Assembly: GCA_016283575.1 (NCBI GenBank) | Contig: JAEEND010000007.1 | Span: 62,001-126,000 of the forward strand | Direction: 5' to 3' | DNA from: Lachnospiraceae bacterium | GTDB taxonomy: Bacteria; Bacillota; Clostridia; Lachnospirales; Lachnospiraceae | DNA: 64,000 nucleotides | Part shown: positions 42,495 to 51,737 of the stretch, in pieces | How positions within the stretch are numbered: position 1 is the stretch's first letter | Layout of the letters: each line of letters opens with the position of its first letter | Program-made: the position numbers and the translations under genes | The notes under the pieces: generated by a model | What the model saw: the letters and a program-made list of their open reading frames with translations, nothing else | The model's database searches: none | Told to the model about the DNA's origin: nothing

Positions 42495-44513
42495 ATGATT
42501 ACCGAGATCAGAGGAAAAGCCACAATCAAATATGTAGATAACAAGGCGGTGGGCATAGAGGATTTTTCCGATAAAGAAAAGAAGCTCTATGACTGTATTA
42601 AGAATGCCTCTCCCCTGGAATATGCCGCTTTCTGTGAAAAAGAAAAGGACTATTATTTCATAGAAAACCTGTCAGATATCAGAGCCAACATCGTAAGAGT
42701 ACTTCCCATAAAAAAGGGAGAAAAAGTGCTTGAGGCAGAAGCGGGAACAGGAGCCGTTACTGTCGGACTCTTTGAGAAGACCGACAATATCACCGTCATG
42801 GAAGAAAACCTGAATGAAGCCGGTATATTAACGGAGCGGTTTTATGAAAATCCGGGCTTGACGGTTTATGCCGGAAATAAAAAGAAGGCTTTTGAATGTA
42901 TTGCGGCGGATTTGAATACTAAGTTTGATTGGATCATTATAAAAGACCCCGCAGATCTTGAATTCATATCGGAACTCATTTCGGAAACGGGCAGAATAGT
43001 ACTTTTATGTGAAAATAAAATCGGGATTAAATATTTGTCCGGAAACAAATATGGCAGCGAAAAGGACTATTTTACCTCCATTGAAGGCAGGGATAAAAAT
43101 GCATACACCCTTAATCGCATTGTAAATAAAATACGTAAGTGCGGATTTTCGGATTACCAGCTTTTCTTTCCCTATCCCGATTACAGATTTATGCGTACAA
43201 TGTTTTCGGGTGACCGAATGCCAAAGCCCGGTGAGTGTGCCGAGAACATAAACAATCTTCAAAGCGACAGAATGGTTTTGTTTAATGAGTTAAGAGCCAT
43301 TGACGCAGCGGTTCGTGACGGAAGCTTCGCACTGCTTGCCAATGCTTATATGTTCATGATCGGCGGCGGGATGGATACGGTTTATGCCCGCTTCTCCAAT
43401 GAGCGAGACAGAAAGTACAGTATCTATACGACCATTGAAAAAGATAAAAACGGCAATCTCACAGTAGAAAAACGCCCGTTATCAAAATATGCATATGACC
43501 ATATACGGAATCTGAAAGCTTATGAAGCTAAGCTTCTTGATAAATATTCAGGCTCCGGATTATCCATAAACAGATGCACCATCGATGAAAGCGATATTCC
43601 TGTAGCAAGATTTGAATATGTGGACGGAGAGACTCTTTCCGAATTAATGGACAGAGCATTGTTCATTGAAGATGACGAGGAAAAAGCGCAAAGATATTTT
43701 GAACGTTTCATAAAGATCATCGGTTATAATGATGAATATAAGTTTACGGATCTTGACGTAGTATTTTCAAATATTTTTGTTAAAGGCGACAAATGGACTC
43801 TTACGGATTATGAGTGGTGCGTCGAAAAGGCGCTGCCGGTGAAGAAAACAGCCTATAGAGCTTACGCATGTTACCTTATGGAAAATCCTGAAAGAGAAAA
43901 ATTAAATAAAGATTTAATTATAAAGAAACTTGGCTTATCTTCTGAAGCTGCGCAGGATATTTTAAATGATGAAGCAGCTTTTCAGGAAAGTGTACGCGGA
44001 AAAAATCTCACTCTGATGCAGTTAAGAGATACTATGGGACGTAAATCCGTAAATCCCATTCCTTATGGCGAAAAGAGTATGAGCCGGGAACATATTTATA
44101 AATTTAAAGTATATCGCGCCGATACCAGGGGCTCATTCTCCGAAAGCAATTCTTTTTACTGTGAGGACGCATATGTATCGGACGATGAAGCAAGGGTATT
44201 ACTTAATATTGAACCCGGTGATCTTAAACTGAGACTTGACCCGCTGGATTCGTCCTGCATCGTTACTGTTAAGGAAGTAAAGATAAATGACAGGGATTAC
44301 CCCATCGAACATAAGAAGCTTGTGACCTGTAACGGCGTGAGAATATCGGATGACAGTTTCTTATTTGCAACAGATGACCCGAATCTTATCTTTGATTTCG
44401 CAGGTCAGATTCATGATAAGGAGAACTTCTTTTATATAGACATGGAAATAATGCCCTTAAAGCCGGAACATGCTGAAAAGCTGATTAAGGGTATGAAGCG
44501 CAAATGGTTTTAA
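42495..44513 (+). CDS. Methyltransferase-kinase fusion, candidate WbdD-like chain-capping enzyme
   Basis: 672 residues from ATG 42495 (AAGGA upstream), just after wzt. Residues about 70-250 look like a class I SAM methyltransferase (GEKVLEAEAGTGAVTVGLF, NITVMEENLNEAG, FDWIIIKDP). Residues about 285-480 look like a protein- or aminoglycoside-kinase fold with the usual set in order: Lys in VEKRPL, Glu in KAYEAKLL, DLDVVFSNIFV (catalytic Asp and Asn) and LTDYEW (in place of DFG). A beta-rich tail (about 530-670) follows. E. coli WbdD has the same methyltransferase-then-kinase order and caps chains recognised by Wzt. Assignment by analogy; no direct similarity could be measured. Confidence 0.72.
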   Translation: MITEIRGKATIKYVDNKAVGIEDFSDKEKKLYDCIKNASPLEYAAFCEKEKDYYFIENLSDIRANIVRVLPIKKGEKVLEAEAGTGAVTVGLFEKTDNITVMEENLNEAGILTERFYENPGLTVYAGNKKKAFECIAADLNTKFDWIIIKDPADLEFISELISETGRIVLLCENKIGIKYLSGNKYGSEKDYFTSIEGRDKNAYTLNRIVNKIRKCGFSDYQLFFPYPDYRFMRTMFSGDRMPKPGECAENINNLQSDRMVLFNELRAIDAAVRDGSFALLANAYMFMIGGGMDTVYARFSNERDRKYSIYTTIEKDKNGNLTVEKRPLSKYAYDHIRNLKAYEAKLLDKYSGSGLSINRCTIDESDIPVARFEYVDGETLSELMDRALFIEDDEEKAQRYFERFIKIIGYNDEYKFTDLDVVFSNIFVKGDKWTLTDYEWCVEKALPVKKTAYRAYACYLMENPEREKLNKDLIIKKLGLSSEAAQDILNDEAAFQESVRGKNLTLMQLRDTMGRKSVNPIPYGEKSMSREHIYKFKVYRADTRGSFSESNSFYCEDAYVSDDEARVLLNIEPGDLKLRLDPLDSSCIVTVKEVKINDRDYPIEHKKLVTCNGVRISDDSFLFATDDPNLIFDFAGQIHDKENFFYIDMEIMPLKPEHAEKLIKGMKRKWF

Positions 44514-44524
44514 TGGTGTGACTT

Positions 44525-46567
44525 ATGGGTTTTGCAAAAGACTTTTTAAAGAAGGAACTGAATAAGAGGGCTGTGGCGGATTATTACCGAAAAGTATCCG
44601 AGTCCACGGTTACCTTTGATGAATGGATCAGGCAGAAGGAGACGAATCTTAAATCCTTCGATATGACTCTTGATGCCATGGGCAGAGACAGTGTCAATAC
44701 GGAACTTTCCGAGCTTTCATATGCTGCGAGAGTTGAAGATGTATCTGTTCGGATCGTGCCCTATACAAAGGTATCAAAGAACTTTCTTTTAAGAAATTAT
44801 CTTGAGGACATAATCGTATTTGCTAACGGTGAACTTACCGAAAGAGCTCTGCCGCTTATTGTGGAAGCTTTTAAAAATCCGGAAGTTTCCGTTGTATACG
44901 GTGACGAGGATGTGGCTCGTCTTGATGAGTCCGAATCCACCAAATACGGCCGCAGCATTTACGGAACAAGGGAAAATCCTTTCTTTAAGCCCGACTGGTC
45001 GCCCAACACCTTTCTGGATCATTTCTATTTTTGCAATATAGTTGCATTAAGGCGTGTTTCATTCAGAGACATTTCTTTTGACAGGGAAAAAGAAGGTGCT
45101 GAAAGCATATATGATACATTGATCAAGTATATCTTTGAAAGCGAGCGTTCCGTTTATAAATCCGTTCGTCACATAGATGAGATCCTGATCCATGTAAAGA
45201 ATTTCGAATTAAACCGTCTTAAGCCTTCCGATGCCGCAAGACACTTAACTAAAGTGGTTTCCGGTGAATTGCAGGAAAAGCTTACGGACGGAGATGTAAA
45301 GATAACGGCTGTTATCCCATCCAAAGATAACCCTGAACTCCTGGAATCATGCCTCAGATCCCTTTATAACTGCAATCTTTCCGGTATTTCATTAGAAGCG
45401 ATAGTAGTTGATAACGGAAGCGGTGACAGCACGAAAAAAAGGATTGCTGATCTAAGAGATACATATAATTTCAGATACGAATACATGCCCATGGAGTTTA
45501 ATTTTGCCCATATGTGTAATCACGGGGCAAATCTAGCAACGGGAGATGCGCTTCTTTTCTTAAATGATGACATAGAGATAGTTGATAAAAATACACTTCA
45601 GGAGATGCTTTCTCAGGTTCTTTTAAAGTTTACCGGTGCCTGCGGAATAAAGCTTCTTTATCCTGATTCCACGAGAATTCAGCATGCGGGCGTCGTTAAT
45701 ACGAGAATAGGCCCGGTTCACAAGCTTCAGTTCCTTGATGACACCCTGGAGTATTATCACGGCTTTAACCGTCATGTTAATAACGTTCTTTCCGTAACCG
45801 GCGCAATGCTTATGGTTCGGGCTGATGCTTATAAGAAGGTACAGGGCATGAATGAAGCTTTGAAGGTAGCCTTCAACGACATGGATTTATGCTATAAGCT
45901 CTATGAATCCGGCTACATGAACGTGGTTTTAAATAATATATATGCTTATCATAAGGAATCCGTAACCCGGGGACGCGACACGGATGTATATTCCATCAAG
46001 AGACTTAATGATGAAAAAGAAAAGCTCTTTAACATGCATCCCTTCTTCAGGTTTTACGATCCTTTCTATTCCAAGTATTTAAATACCGACTGCCTGGATG
46101 TGCGTATTTCAGCGGGCAATGAGTATGAATACGAAAGAGCCGTAAAAAAGGCAAGCAGCAAAAAAGCGGTGGATATCTCCGCCTACAGAGAGGAACCCTG
46201 TGTACAACTTTCCGTTGAATATGCAGGTCCCTTAAATAAATACATATACGAAGAAAAATCAGATAACAAAGAGCTTTATCTTCAGGGCTTTACCTATGTA
46301 TCGGGCTCCGATAATGCTCTATACAAAAAGCGCATGCTTCTTTCTACCGACAAGGTTTCTTTTGCCATTGATTTTGAAGGCTCTTTAAGAAAGGATGTGC
46401 TTACAAACTGCGACACGGAAATAAACGTAGCCATGTCCGGTTTTGCTTTAAAGATCCCCACGGGATTTTTGGAGCCGGGAGATTACAGAGTGGGAGTGAT
46501 CTTTGAAAAGAAATTCTCCAAAGAAAAGCTCTACATTTTCTCCAATAAATATTTGGTGGTGCGATAA
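44525..46567 (+). CDS. Large GT2 glycosyltransferase with extra N- and C-terminal domains
   Basis: 680 residues. The N-terminal ~240 residues resemble a second GT2-type module (IVFANGELTERALPLIVEAF, VVYGDEDVARLDESE, FFKPDWSPNTFLDHFYFCNIV) without the usual first strand. The central module (about 258-520) is complete: KITAVIPSKDNPELLESCL, VVDNGSGDSTK, LFLNDDIEIVDK, RIQHAGVVNTRIG, VTGAMLMVRADAY and FNDMDLCYKLYESGY. A beta-rich C-terminal domain (about 555-680) resembles the Wzt-type cargo domain. Such proteins extend rhamnan or similar chains. It follows the methyltransferase-kinase gene by 11 nt. Confidence 0.88.
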   Translation: MGFAKDFLKKELNKRAVADYYRKVSESTVTFDEWIRQKETNLKSFDMTLDAMGRDSVNTELSELSYAARVEDVSVRIVPYTKVSKNFLLRNYLEDIIVFANGELTERALPLIVEAFKNPEVSVVYGDEDVARLDESESTKYGRSIYGTRENPFFKPDWSPNTFLDHFYFCNIVALRRVSFRDISFDREKEGAESIYDTLIKYIFESERSVYKSVRHIDEILIHVKNFELNRLKPSDAARHLTKVVSGELQEKLTDGDVKITAVIPSKDNPELLESCLRSLYNCNLSGISLEAIVVDNGSGDSTKKRIADLRDTYNFRYEYMPMEFNFAHMCNHGANLATGDALLFLNDDIEIVDKNTLQEMLSQVLLKFTGACGIKLLYPDSTRIQHAGVVNTRIGPVHKLQFLDDTLEYYHGFNRHVNNVLSVTGAMLMVRADAYKKVQGMNEALKVAFNDMDLCYKLYESGYMNVVLNNIYAYHKESVTRGRDTDVYSIKRLNDEKEKLFNMHPFFRFYDPFYSKYLNTDCLDVRISAGNEYEYERAVKKASSKKAVDISAYREEPCVQLSVEYAGPLNKYIYEEKSDNKELYLQGFTYVSGSDNALYKKRMLLSTDKVSFAIDFEGSLRKDVLTNCDTEINVAMSGFALKIPTGFLEPGDYRVGVIFEKKFSKEKLYIFSNKYLVVR

Positions 46568-48520
46568 ATGGATTTTGAAAAGCTTTATCAAGAAGAACTT
46601 GAGCGTAATAACGTTCTTGCGGAGCAGCTTTCTGAGCTCATGGAGGAAAAGGAAGAGGTTTCCGCCAAGCTAAAAAGAATAACGGAAAATCCCATCTGGA
46701 AGGCAAGCGCTCCCGTAAGACGCATGGGTCACAGAGTGATCAATGCCCTGAGACGGGTTAAAGCTGTCGGCGGTTTAAGGGGACTTAAACTTAAGCTTGG
46801 CTATAAGAAGAGAGAAAAGGCAGCAAAAGAAGCATATGGAACAAAGAGCTTTCCTGACAGCGAAAGACGCGCTTTTGAAGAAAATTTCGAATTTGATAAA
46901 AAGCCCTTATACAGCATTCTCGTGCCTCTTTTCAATACCGATGAAACAATGCTTCGCGAAATGATAGATTCAGTTCGCTGGCAGACATATAAGAACTGGG
47001 AATTGTGCCTGGCAGACGGCTCCGATGACAAGCATTCCTATGTTGAACAGGTAGTAAGATCCTATGATGACGCCCGTATTAAATACATGCGCCTTGAAAA
47101 AAACTACGGAATTTCAGGCAATACCAATGAATGCTTAAAGCTTGCGACCGGAGATTATATAGGCCTTTTCGATCATGATGACATTCTTCATCCCGAGGCT
47201 CTTTTCTATTATACAAAGGCCATCAATGAAGAAGGCTCAGATTATATCTATTGTGACGAGACCACATTTAAGAGCGGTAACATTAACCACATGCTTACAA
47301 TGCATTTTAAACCGGATTACGCTCCCGACAATCTTCGTGCCAATAATTATATCTGTCATTTCAGCGTGTTTAAAAGGACTTTGCTCGATGGCACGGAGCT
47401 TTTCAGAAGTAAATTCGACGGTTCCCAGGACCATGACATGATCTTAAGGCTTACCGACAAGGCGGAAAAAGTAACGCATGTGCCTAAGCTTTTATATTAC
47501 TGGAGATGTCATCCCGGAAGTGTGGCATCCAATATTTCCGCAAAAGAATATGCGATCGATGCAGCGAAAGGAGCTGTTGCCGATTCATTAAGAAAGCATG
47601 GCTTCACCGATTTTAAGATCACCGGCACCAGAGCCTTTGAAACCATATTTAAGATCCGCTATAAATTAAACGGGACACCCCTTGTTTCCATCATTATCCC
47701 CAACAAGGATCACAGTTCTGATTTAAAGAGATGCGTGAATTCGATCATCGAACGCTCCACCTACAAAAACTACGAGATCATCATCGTAGAGAATAACAGC
47801 ACGGAAAAAGAAACCTTTGATCTATATAAGGACCTTATGGAAGAGTCCGAAAAAGTGAAGGTGGTAAAATACGAAGGCCCCTTCAACTATTCAGCCGTTA
47901 ATAACTTTGGTGTAAAAGAAGCTACAGGCGAATATGTTCTTTTGCTTAATAACGATACCGAAGTTATTACCCTTAACTGGATCGAGGAGATGCTTATGTA
48001 CGCTCAGCGTCCCGATGTGGGAGCCGTTGGTGCGAAACTCTATTATAAAGACAGGACCATTCAGCATGCAGGGGTGGTGATAGGACTCGGTGCTCACAGA
48101 ACCGCGGGCCATACTCACTACAAAATGCCCAAGGACAACTTAGGCTACATGGGCCGTCTGTGCTATGCGCAAAACGTGACTGCTGTAACCGGCGCCTGCC
48201 TTCTTGTAAAAAGAAGCCTATATGATGAGTTAAACGGTCTTGACACAGATTTTCAAATATCGTTAAATGATGTTGATTTTTGTTTACGCTTAAGGGAAAA
48301 GGGACTTTTGAATGTCTTCACTCCCTTTGCAGAGCTCTATCACTATGAATCCATTTCAAGAGGACTTGACGATCAGGGTGAAAAGGCAGAGCGCTATAAT
48401 AACGAATCCCGTCATTTCAGAGAAAAGTGGAAGGAAGTCCTTGAAAAAGGCGATCCCTACTACAATGTGAATTTCTCTCTGGACAGAAGTGATTTCAGCG
48501 TAAAGATACCTGAAAATTAG
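46568..48520 (+). CDS. Bifunctional GT2 glycosyltransferase (two complete GT2 domains)
   Basis: 650 residues. A coiled coil (about 1-45) is followed by a basic segment and two GT2 modules. The first (about 112-340) has YSILVPLFNTDETMLREMID, LCLADGSDDKHS, NYGISGNTNECLKLATGDYI and GLFDHDDILHPEAL. The second (about 372-620) has VSIIIPNKDHSSDLKRCVNS, IIIVENNSTEKET, LLLNNDTEVIT, VTGACLLVKRSLYDELNG and LNDVDFCLRLREKGL. Each has its own metal site, so it may add two sugars in turn, as in polymerases of repeating disaccharides. It starts at the base after the previous stop. Confidence 0.92.
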   Translation: MDFEKLYQEELERNNVLAEQLSELMEEKEEVSAKLKRITENPIWKASAPVRRMGHRVINALRRVKAVGGLRGLKLKLGYKKREKAAKEAYGTKSFPDSERRAFEENFEFDKKPLYSILVPLFNTDETMLREMIDSVRWQTYKNWELCLADGSDDKHSYVEQVVRSYDDARIKYMRLEKNYGISGNTNECLKLATGDYIGLFDHDDILHPEALFYYTKAINEEGSDYIYCDETTFKSGNINHMLTMHFKPDYAPDNLRANNYICHFSVFKRTLLDGTELFRSKFDGSQDHDMILRLTDKAEKVTHVPKLLYYWRCHPGSVASNISAKEYAIDAAKGAVADSLRKHGFTDFKITGTRAFETIFKIRYKLNGTPLVSIIIPNKDHSSDLKRCVNSIIERSTYKNYEIIIVENNSTEKETFDLYKDLMEESEKVKVVKYEGPFNYSAVNNFGVKEATGEYVLLLNNDTEVITLNWIEEMLMYAQRPDVGAVGAKLYYKDRTIQHAGVVIGLGAHRTAGHTHYKMPKDNLGYMGRLCYAQNVTAVTGACLLVKRSLYDELNGLDTDFQISLNDVDFCLRLREKGLLNVFTPFAELYHYESISRGLDDQGEKAERYNNESRHFREKWKEVLEKGDPYYNVNFSLDRSDFSVKIPEN

Positions 48521-48537
48521 GAAAAGGAAGGATAATT

Positions 48538-50262
48538 ATGACAGTTAAAGAACAGTACGATTTTTGGTGCACAAACTCTTATTTTGACGAAGCTACCAAA
48601 GCAGAACTTTTATCCATTAAGGATGATGAAAAAGAGATCAATGAAAGATTCTATAAGGATCTTGAATTCGGTACAGGCGGTCTTCGCGGAATCATCGGCG
48701 CAGGCACAAACCGTATGAATATCTATACAGTAAGAAAGGCAACCCAGGGGCTTGCCAATTACATCTTAAAGCAGGGTGCGCAGGATAAGGGCGTAGCAAT
48801 TGCTTACGATTCACGTTTCATGTCCCCTGAATTTGCCGATGAAGCAGCTCTTTGCTTAAATGCAAACGGCATTAAGGCTTATGTATTCGATGCATTAAGA
48901 CCTACTCCCGAACTTTCTTTTGCATTAAGAACCAAGAAGTGTACGGCAGGTATTGTTGTAACAGCCAGCCACAATCCCCCCGAATATAACGGATACAAGG
49001 TATACTGGGAAGACGGCGCACAGGTTACCGCACCCAGAGATAAAGATATCATTACAGAAGTAAATAATGTTACAGATTACAACATGGTTAAGACCATGGA
49101 TAAGGATGAAGCTGTAAAGAAGGGCTTATACATCGTGATCGGTAAGGATATTGACGATCTTTACATGGCTGAACTTAAAAAGCAGATCGTACATCCCGAG
49201 ATCATCAAGGAAGTTGCCAAGGACATTAAGATCGTGTACACACCTTTCCACGGAACAGGTAACGTGCCCGTAAGAAGAATCTTAAAAGAACTCGGATTCG
49301 AAAACGTATACGTAGTACCTGAACAGGAACTTCCCGATCCCAACTTTACAACTCTTGAATATCCTAACCCCGAAGATCCCAAGGCATTCACTCTTGCTCT
49401 TAAGCTTGCAAGAGAAGTTGGCGCGGATGTTGTGCTTGCAACAGACCCCGATGCCGACAGACTTGGTATCTATTCCTATGATACAAAGACCAAGGATTAT
49501 GTTTCATTTACAGGAAACATGTCCGGTATGCTTATTGCAGAATACTTATTAAGAGAAAAGACAAAGAATAATACAATGCCCGAAAATCCTGCCATGGTTA
49601 AGACCATCGTTACCACCAATATGGCAGATCCCATCGCAAAAAAGTACAATGTAAAGCTTATCGAAGTTCTTACAGGCTTCAAGTACATCGGCGAACAGAT
49701 TAAGTGGTTTGAAGAAGGCAAGTTCAATAATAACTATGTATTCGGTCTTGAAGAAAGCTACGGATGCCTTGCAGGTACACACGCCCGCGATAAGGACGCC
49801 GTTGTAGCTGTTATGTGCCTTTGTGAAGTAGCGGCATGGTGCAAGAAGAACGGCATCACTCTCTGGGATCAGATGCTTAACATCTATAAGGAATTCGGCT
49901 ATTACAAAGAAGACTTATACACCATCACATTAAAGGGTATGGACGGTTCCGTTAAGATCAAAGAAATGATGGAAGCATTAAGAAGCAATCCTCCCAAGCA
50001 GTTTGGCGATCTCAAGGTACTTTCCTTCAGAGATTACGAAAAAGACGAAGTCATCAACATGACCACCGGCGAAAAGACCAAGACAGGTCTTCCCAAGAGT
50101 AATGTGCTTTACTTCGACCTTGACAACAACTCCTGGTGCTGCGCACGTCCTTCAGGAACAGAACCCAAGATCAAGTTCTACATGGGTGTTAAGGGTACGG
50201 ACCTTGAAGATGCCGAAAAGAAAGTTAAGAAACTTACCGAAGATTTAAAGAGTGTTCTTTAA
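48538..50262 (+). CDS. pgcA: Phosphoglucomutase / phosphomannomutase (alpha-phosphohexomutase)
   Basis: 574 residues. Active-site phosphoserine motif VVTASHNPPEYNGYKVYWEDG, metal loop ATDPDADRLG, sugar-binding FGLEESYGCL, and phosphate-binding RPSGTEPKIKFY. It interconverts glucose-6-phosphate and glucose-1-phosphate, the input for RfbA. Its length and GGLRGIIGAGTNRMN start match Firmicute PgcA. It lies between two glycosyltransferase genes, 17 nt after one and 16 nt before the next, consistent with a supply role in the same operon. Confidence 0.95.
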   Translation: MTVKEQYDFWCTNSYFDEATKAELLSIKDDEKEINERFYKDLEFGTGGLRGIIGAGTNRMNIYTVRKATQGLANYILKQGAQDKGVAIAYDSRFMSPEFADEAALCLNANGIKAYVFDALRPTPELSFALRTKKCTAGIVVTASHNPPEYNGYKVYWEDGAQVTAPRDKDIITEVNNVTDYNMVKTMDKDEAVKKGLYIVIGKDIDDLYMAELKKQIVHPEIIKEVAKDIKIVYTPFHGTGNVPVRRILKELGFENVYVVPEQELPDPNFTTLEYPNPEDPKAFTLALKLAREVGADVVLATDPDADRLGIYSYDTKTKDYVSFTGNMSGMLIAEYLLREKTKNNTMPENPAMVKTIVTTNMADPIAKKYNVKLIEVLTGFKYIGEQIKWFEEGKFNNNYVFGLEESYGCLAGTHARDKDAVVAVMCLCEVAAWCKKNGITLWDQMLNIYKEFGYYKEDLYTITLKGMDGSVKIKEMMEALRSNPPKQFGDLKVLSFRDYEKDEVINMTTGEKTKTGLPKSNVLYFDLDNNSWCCARPSGTEPKIKFYMGVKGTDLEDAEKKVKKLTEDLKSVL

Positions 50263-50278
50263 TTCTGGGGAGCTTACA

Positions 50279-51541
50279 ATGTCAGATTTAAGCAAGACCA
50301 TTAATTACTTAAAAAGAAATGGATTAAAAGAGACATATTATGCAGTAAAGGAACGCCTTTTCTATAGGGAAGGCGTTCCTTATCATTATGAAAATCTTAC
50401 CCCCGTAGCGAGAGAGAATCAGTTTAATTCCGAATTAAACCGTGAAGGCAAAATAAAATTCAGCATTCTCATACCTGTTTACGAGACACCTGAAAAGTAC
50501 CTTCGCGAGACCATAAATTCCTGTCTCAATCAGACCTATAAGAATTTTGAGGTTATTCTGGGAGATGCATCTAAGACAAAGAGTCCCGAGATGATAATAA
50601 AATCCTTTACCGATGAAAGGGTGAAGTATTTTAAAATCGAAAAAAACGGCGGCATTTCCGATAATACCAATTATTGTATCGATAAAGCCACCGGAGATTA
50701 CATGGTTCTTTTGGATCATGACGATCTCATTACGGAAGATGCGCTCTATGAAAACGCCCGCATGATCATGGAAGAAGATTATCCTGAATTTATCTATTCC
50801 GATGAAGATAAGACCGATGCGGAAACAGCTTCTTTTTTTGATCCCCACATTAAGCCTGACTATAATAAGGACCTTTTATTTTCAAATAACTACATCTGCC
50901 ATCTCGCAGTGATCAAAAGCGATGTATTAAGGCGCCTTAAGCTTAGAAAAGAATATGACGGCTCCCAGGATTATGACCTTTTTTTAAGAATTGCAAAAGA
51001 ATATGAAAAGCATGGAAAGATCCTTCATATAAACCGCGTGCTTTACCACTGGAGATGCCATGACGCATCCACGGCTTCCAATCCTGCAAGCAAGGAGTAT
51101 GCATATACTGCAGGGTTAAGAGCTCTTCAAAGCATCACGGACCGCCCTGTGAAGGAACTGTTACATAAAGGCTTCTATAAAGTGGATTTCGGACGTGTTC
51201 CTGAGATATTTGAGCTTCGTCCCGATATCGGCGCCGTAGGCGGCCTTATCATAAAAAGAGGCAAAATAGCGGGCGGGATTTATGATGAAGATGGAAATAT
51301 CATGTTTAATCGCATGAATGCCCACTATTCCGGATATTTCCACAGAGCTCATCTCACCATGGATGTATATGCTCTTGATTTAAGAAATATAAAGCCAAGA
51401 GTTGAGCTTCGAAAAGAATACAAAGAAATCTTAAAAGACTTAACGGATGATAATGCCATTGCCAAAAGCCTGCAGTTTGCACGCATTGCAAGGGAACGAG
51501 GGTACAAGCTTCTTTTTGACCCGATGTACAACAGGTCCTAA
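50279..51541 (+). CDS. GT2 glycosyltransferase
   Basis: 420 residues from ATG 50279 (GGGGAG upstream). One GT2 module (about 60-300) close in type to the first module of the 46568 protein: FSILIPVYETPEKYLRETIN, VILGDASKTKSPE, NGGISDNTNYCIDKATGDYM, VLLDHDDLITEDAL, HWRCHDASTASNPASKEYA. The C-terminal ~120 residues (RPDIGAVGGLIIKRGKIAGG onward) look like a shrunken remnant of a second module lacking its catalytic start, so it may descend from a two-module protein. A perfect 12-bp hairpin lies in its coding sequence at 50348-50381. Confidence 0.88.
   Translation: MSDLSKTINYLKRNGLKETYYAVKERLFYREGVPYHYENLTPVARENQFNSELNREGKIKFSILIPVYETPEKYLRETINSCLNQTYKNFEVILGDASKTKSPEMIIKSFTDERVKYFKIEKNGGISDNTNYCIDKATGDYMVLLDHDDLITEDALYENARMIMEEDYPEFIYSDEDKTDAETASFFDPHIKPDYNKDLLFSNNYICHLAVIKSDVLRRLKLRKEYDGSQDYDLFLRIAKEYEKHGKILHINRVLYHWRCHDASTASNPASKEYAYTAGLRALQSITDRPVKELLHKGFYKVDFGRVPEIFELRPDIGAVGGLIIKRGKIAGGIYDEDGNIMFNRMNAHYSGYFHRAHLTMDVYALDLRNIKPRVELRKEYKEILKDLTDDNAIAKSLQFARIARERGYKLLFDPMYNRS
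50348..50381 (+). other. Perfect 12-bp hairpin inside the coding sequence
   Basis: AAGGAACGCCTT (50348-50359) and AAGGCGTTCCTT (50370-50381) around a 10-nt loop, 70 nt after the start codon of the glycosyltransferase gene. It may be chance or may affect translation or mRNA stability. Confidence 0.6.
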
Positions 51542-51611
51542 GGATCATGGAAACAAGTAAAAGTCAGTCCTTAAATTACACAAATGTTAAGAAAATTAAG
51601 AAAACATTAAA

Positions 51612-51640
51612 TTGTATATACCGGGGTTTGGTTGTATGAT
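51612..51640 (+). promoter_or_regulatory. Sigma-A-type promoter of the LCP gene
   Basis: TTGTAT (51612-51617), 17-nt spacer, TATGAT (51635-51640). The ~90-nt leader contains mutually exclusive short hairpins (GGATTAA / TTAATCC and ATTAAGCT / AGCTTAAT). Confidence 0.65.
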
Positions 51641-51737
51641 TTATAAGGATTAAGCTTGGACAGGTTTAGATTAATCCCCGGAGCTTAATTCACGAAAGAT
51701 AGAAATAAAGCCCTAAGGCAGTATTTGGAGGTTCGTT

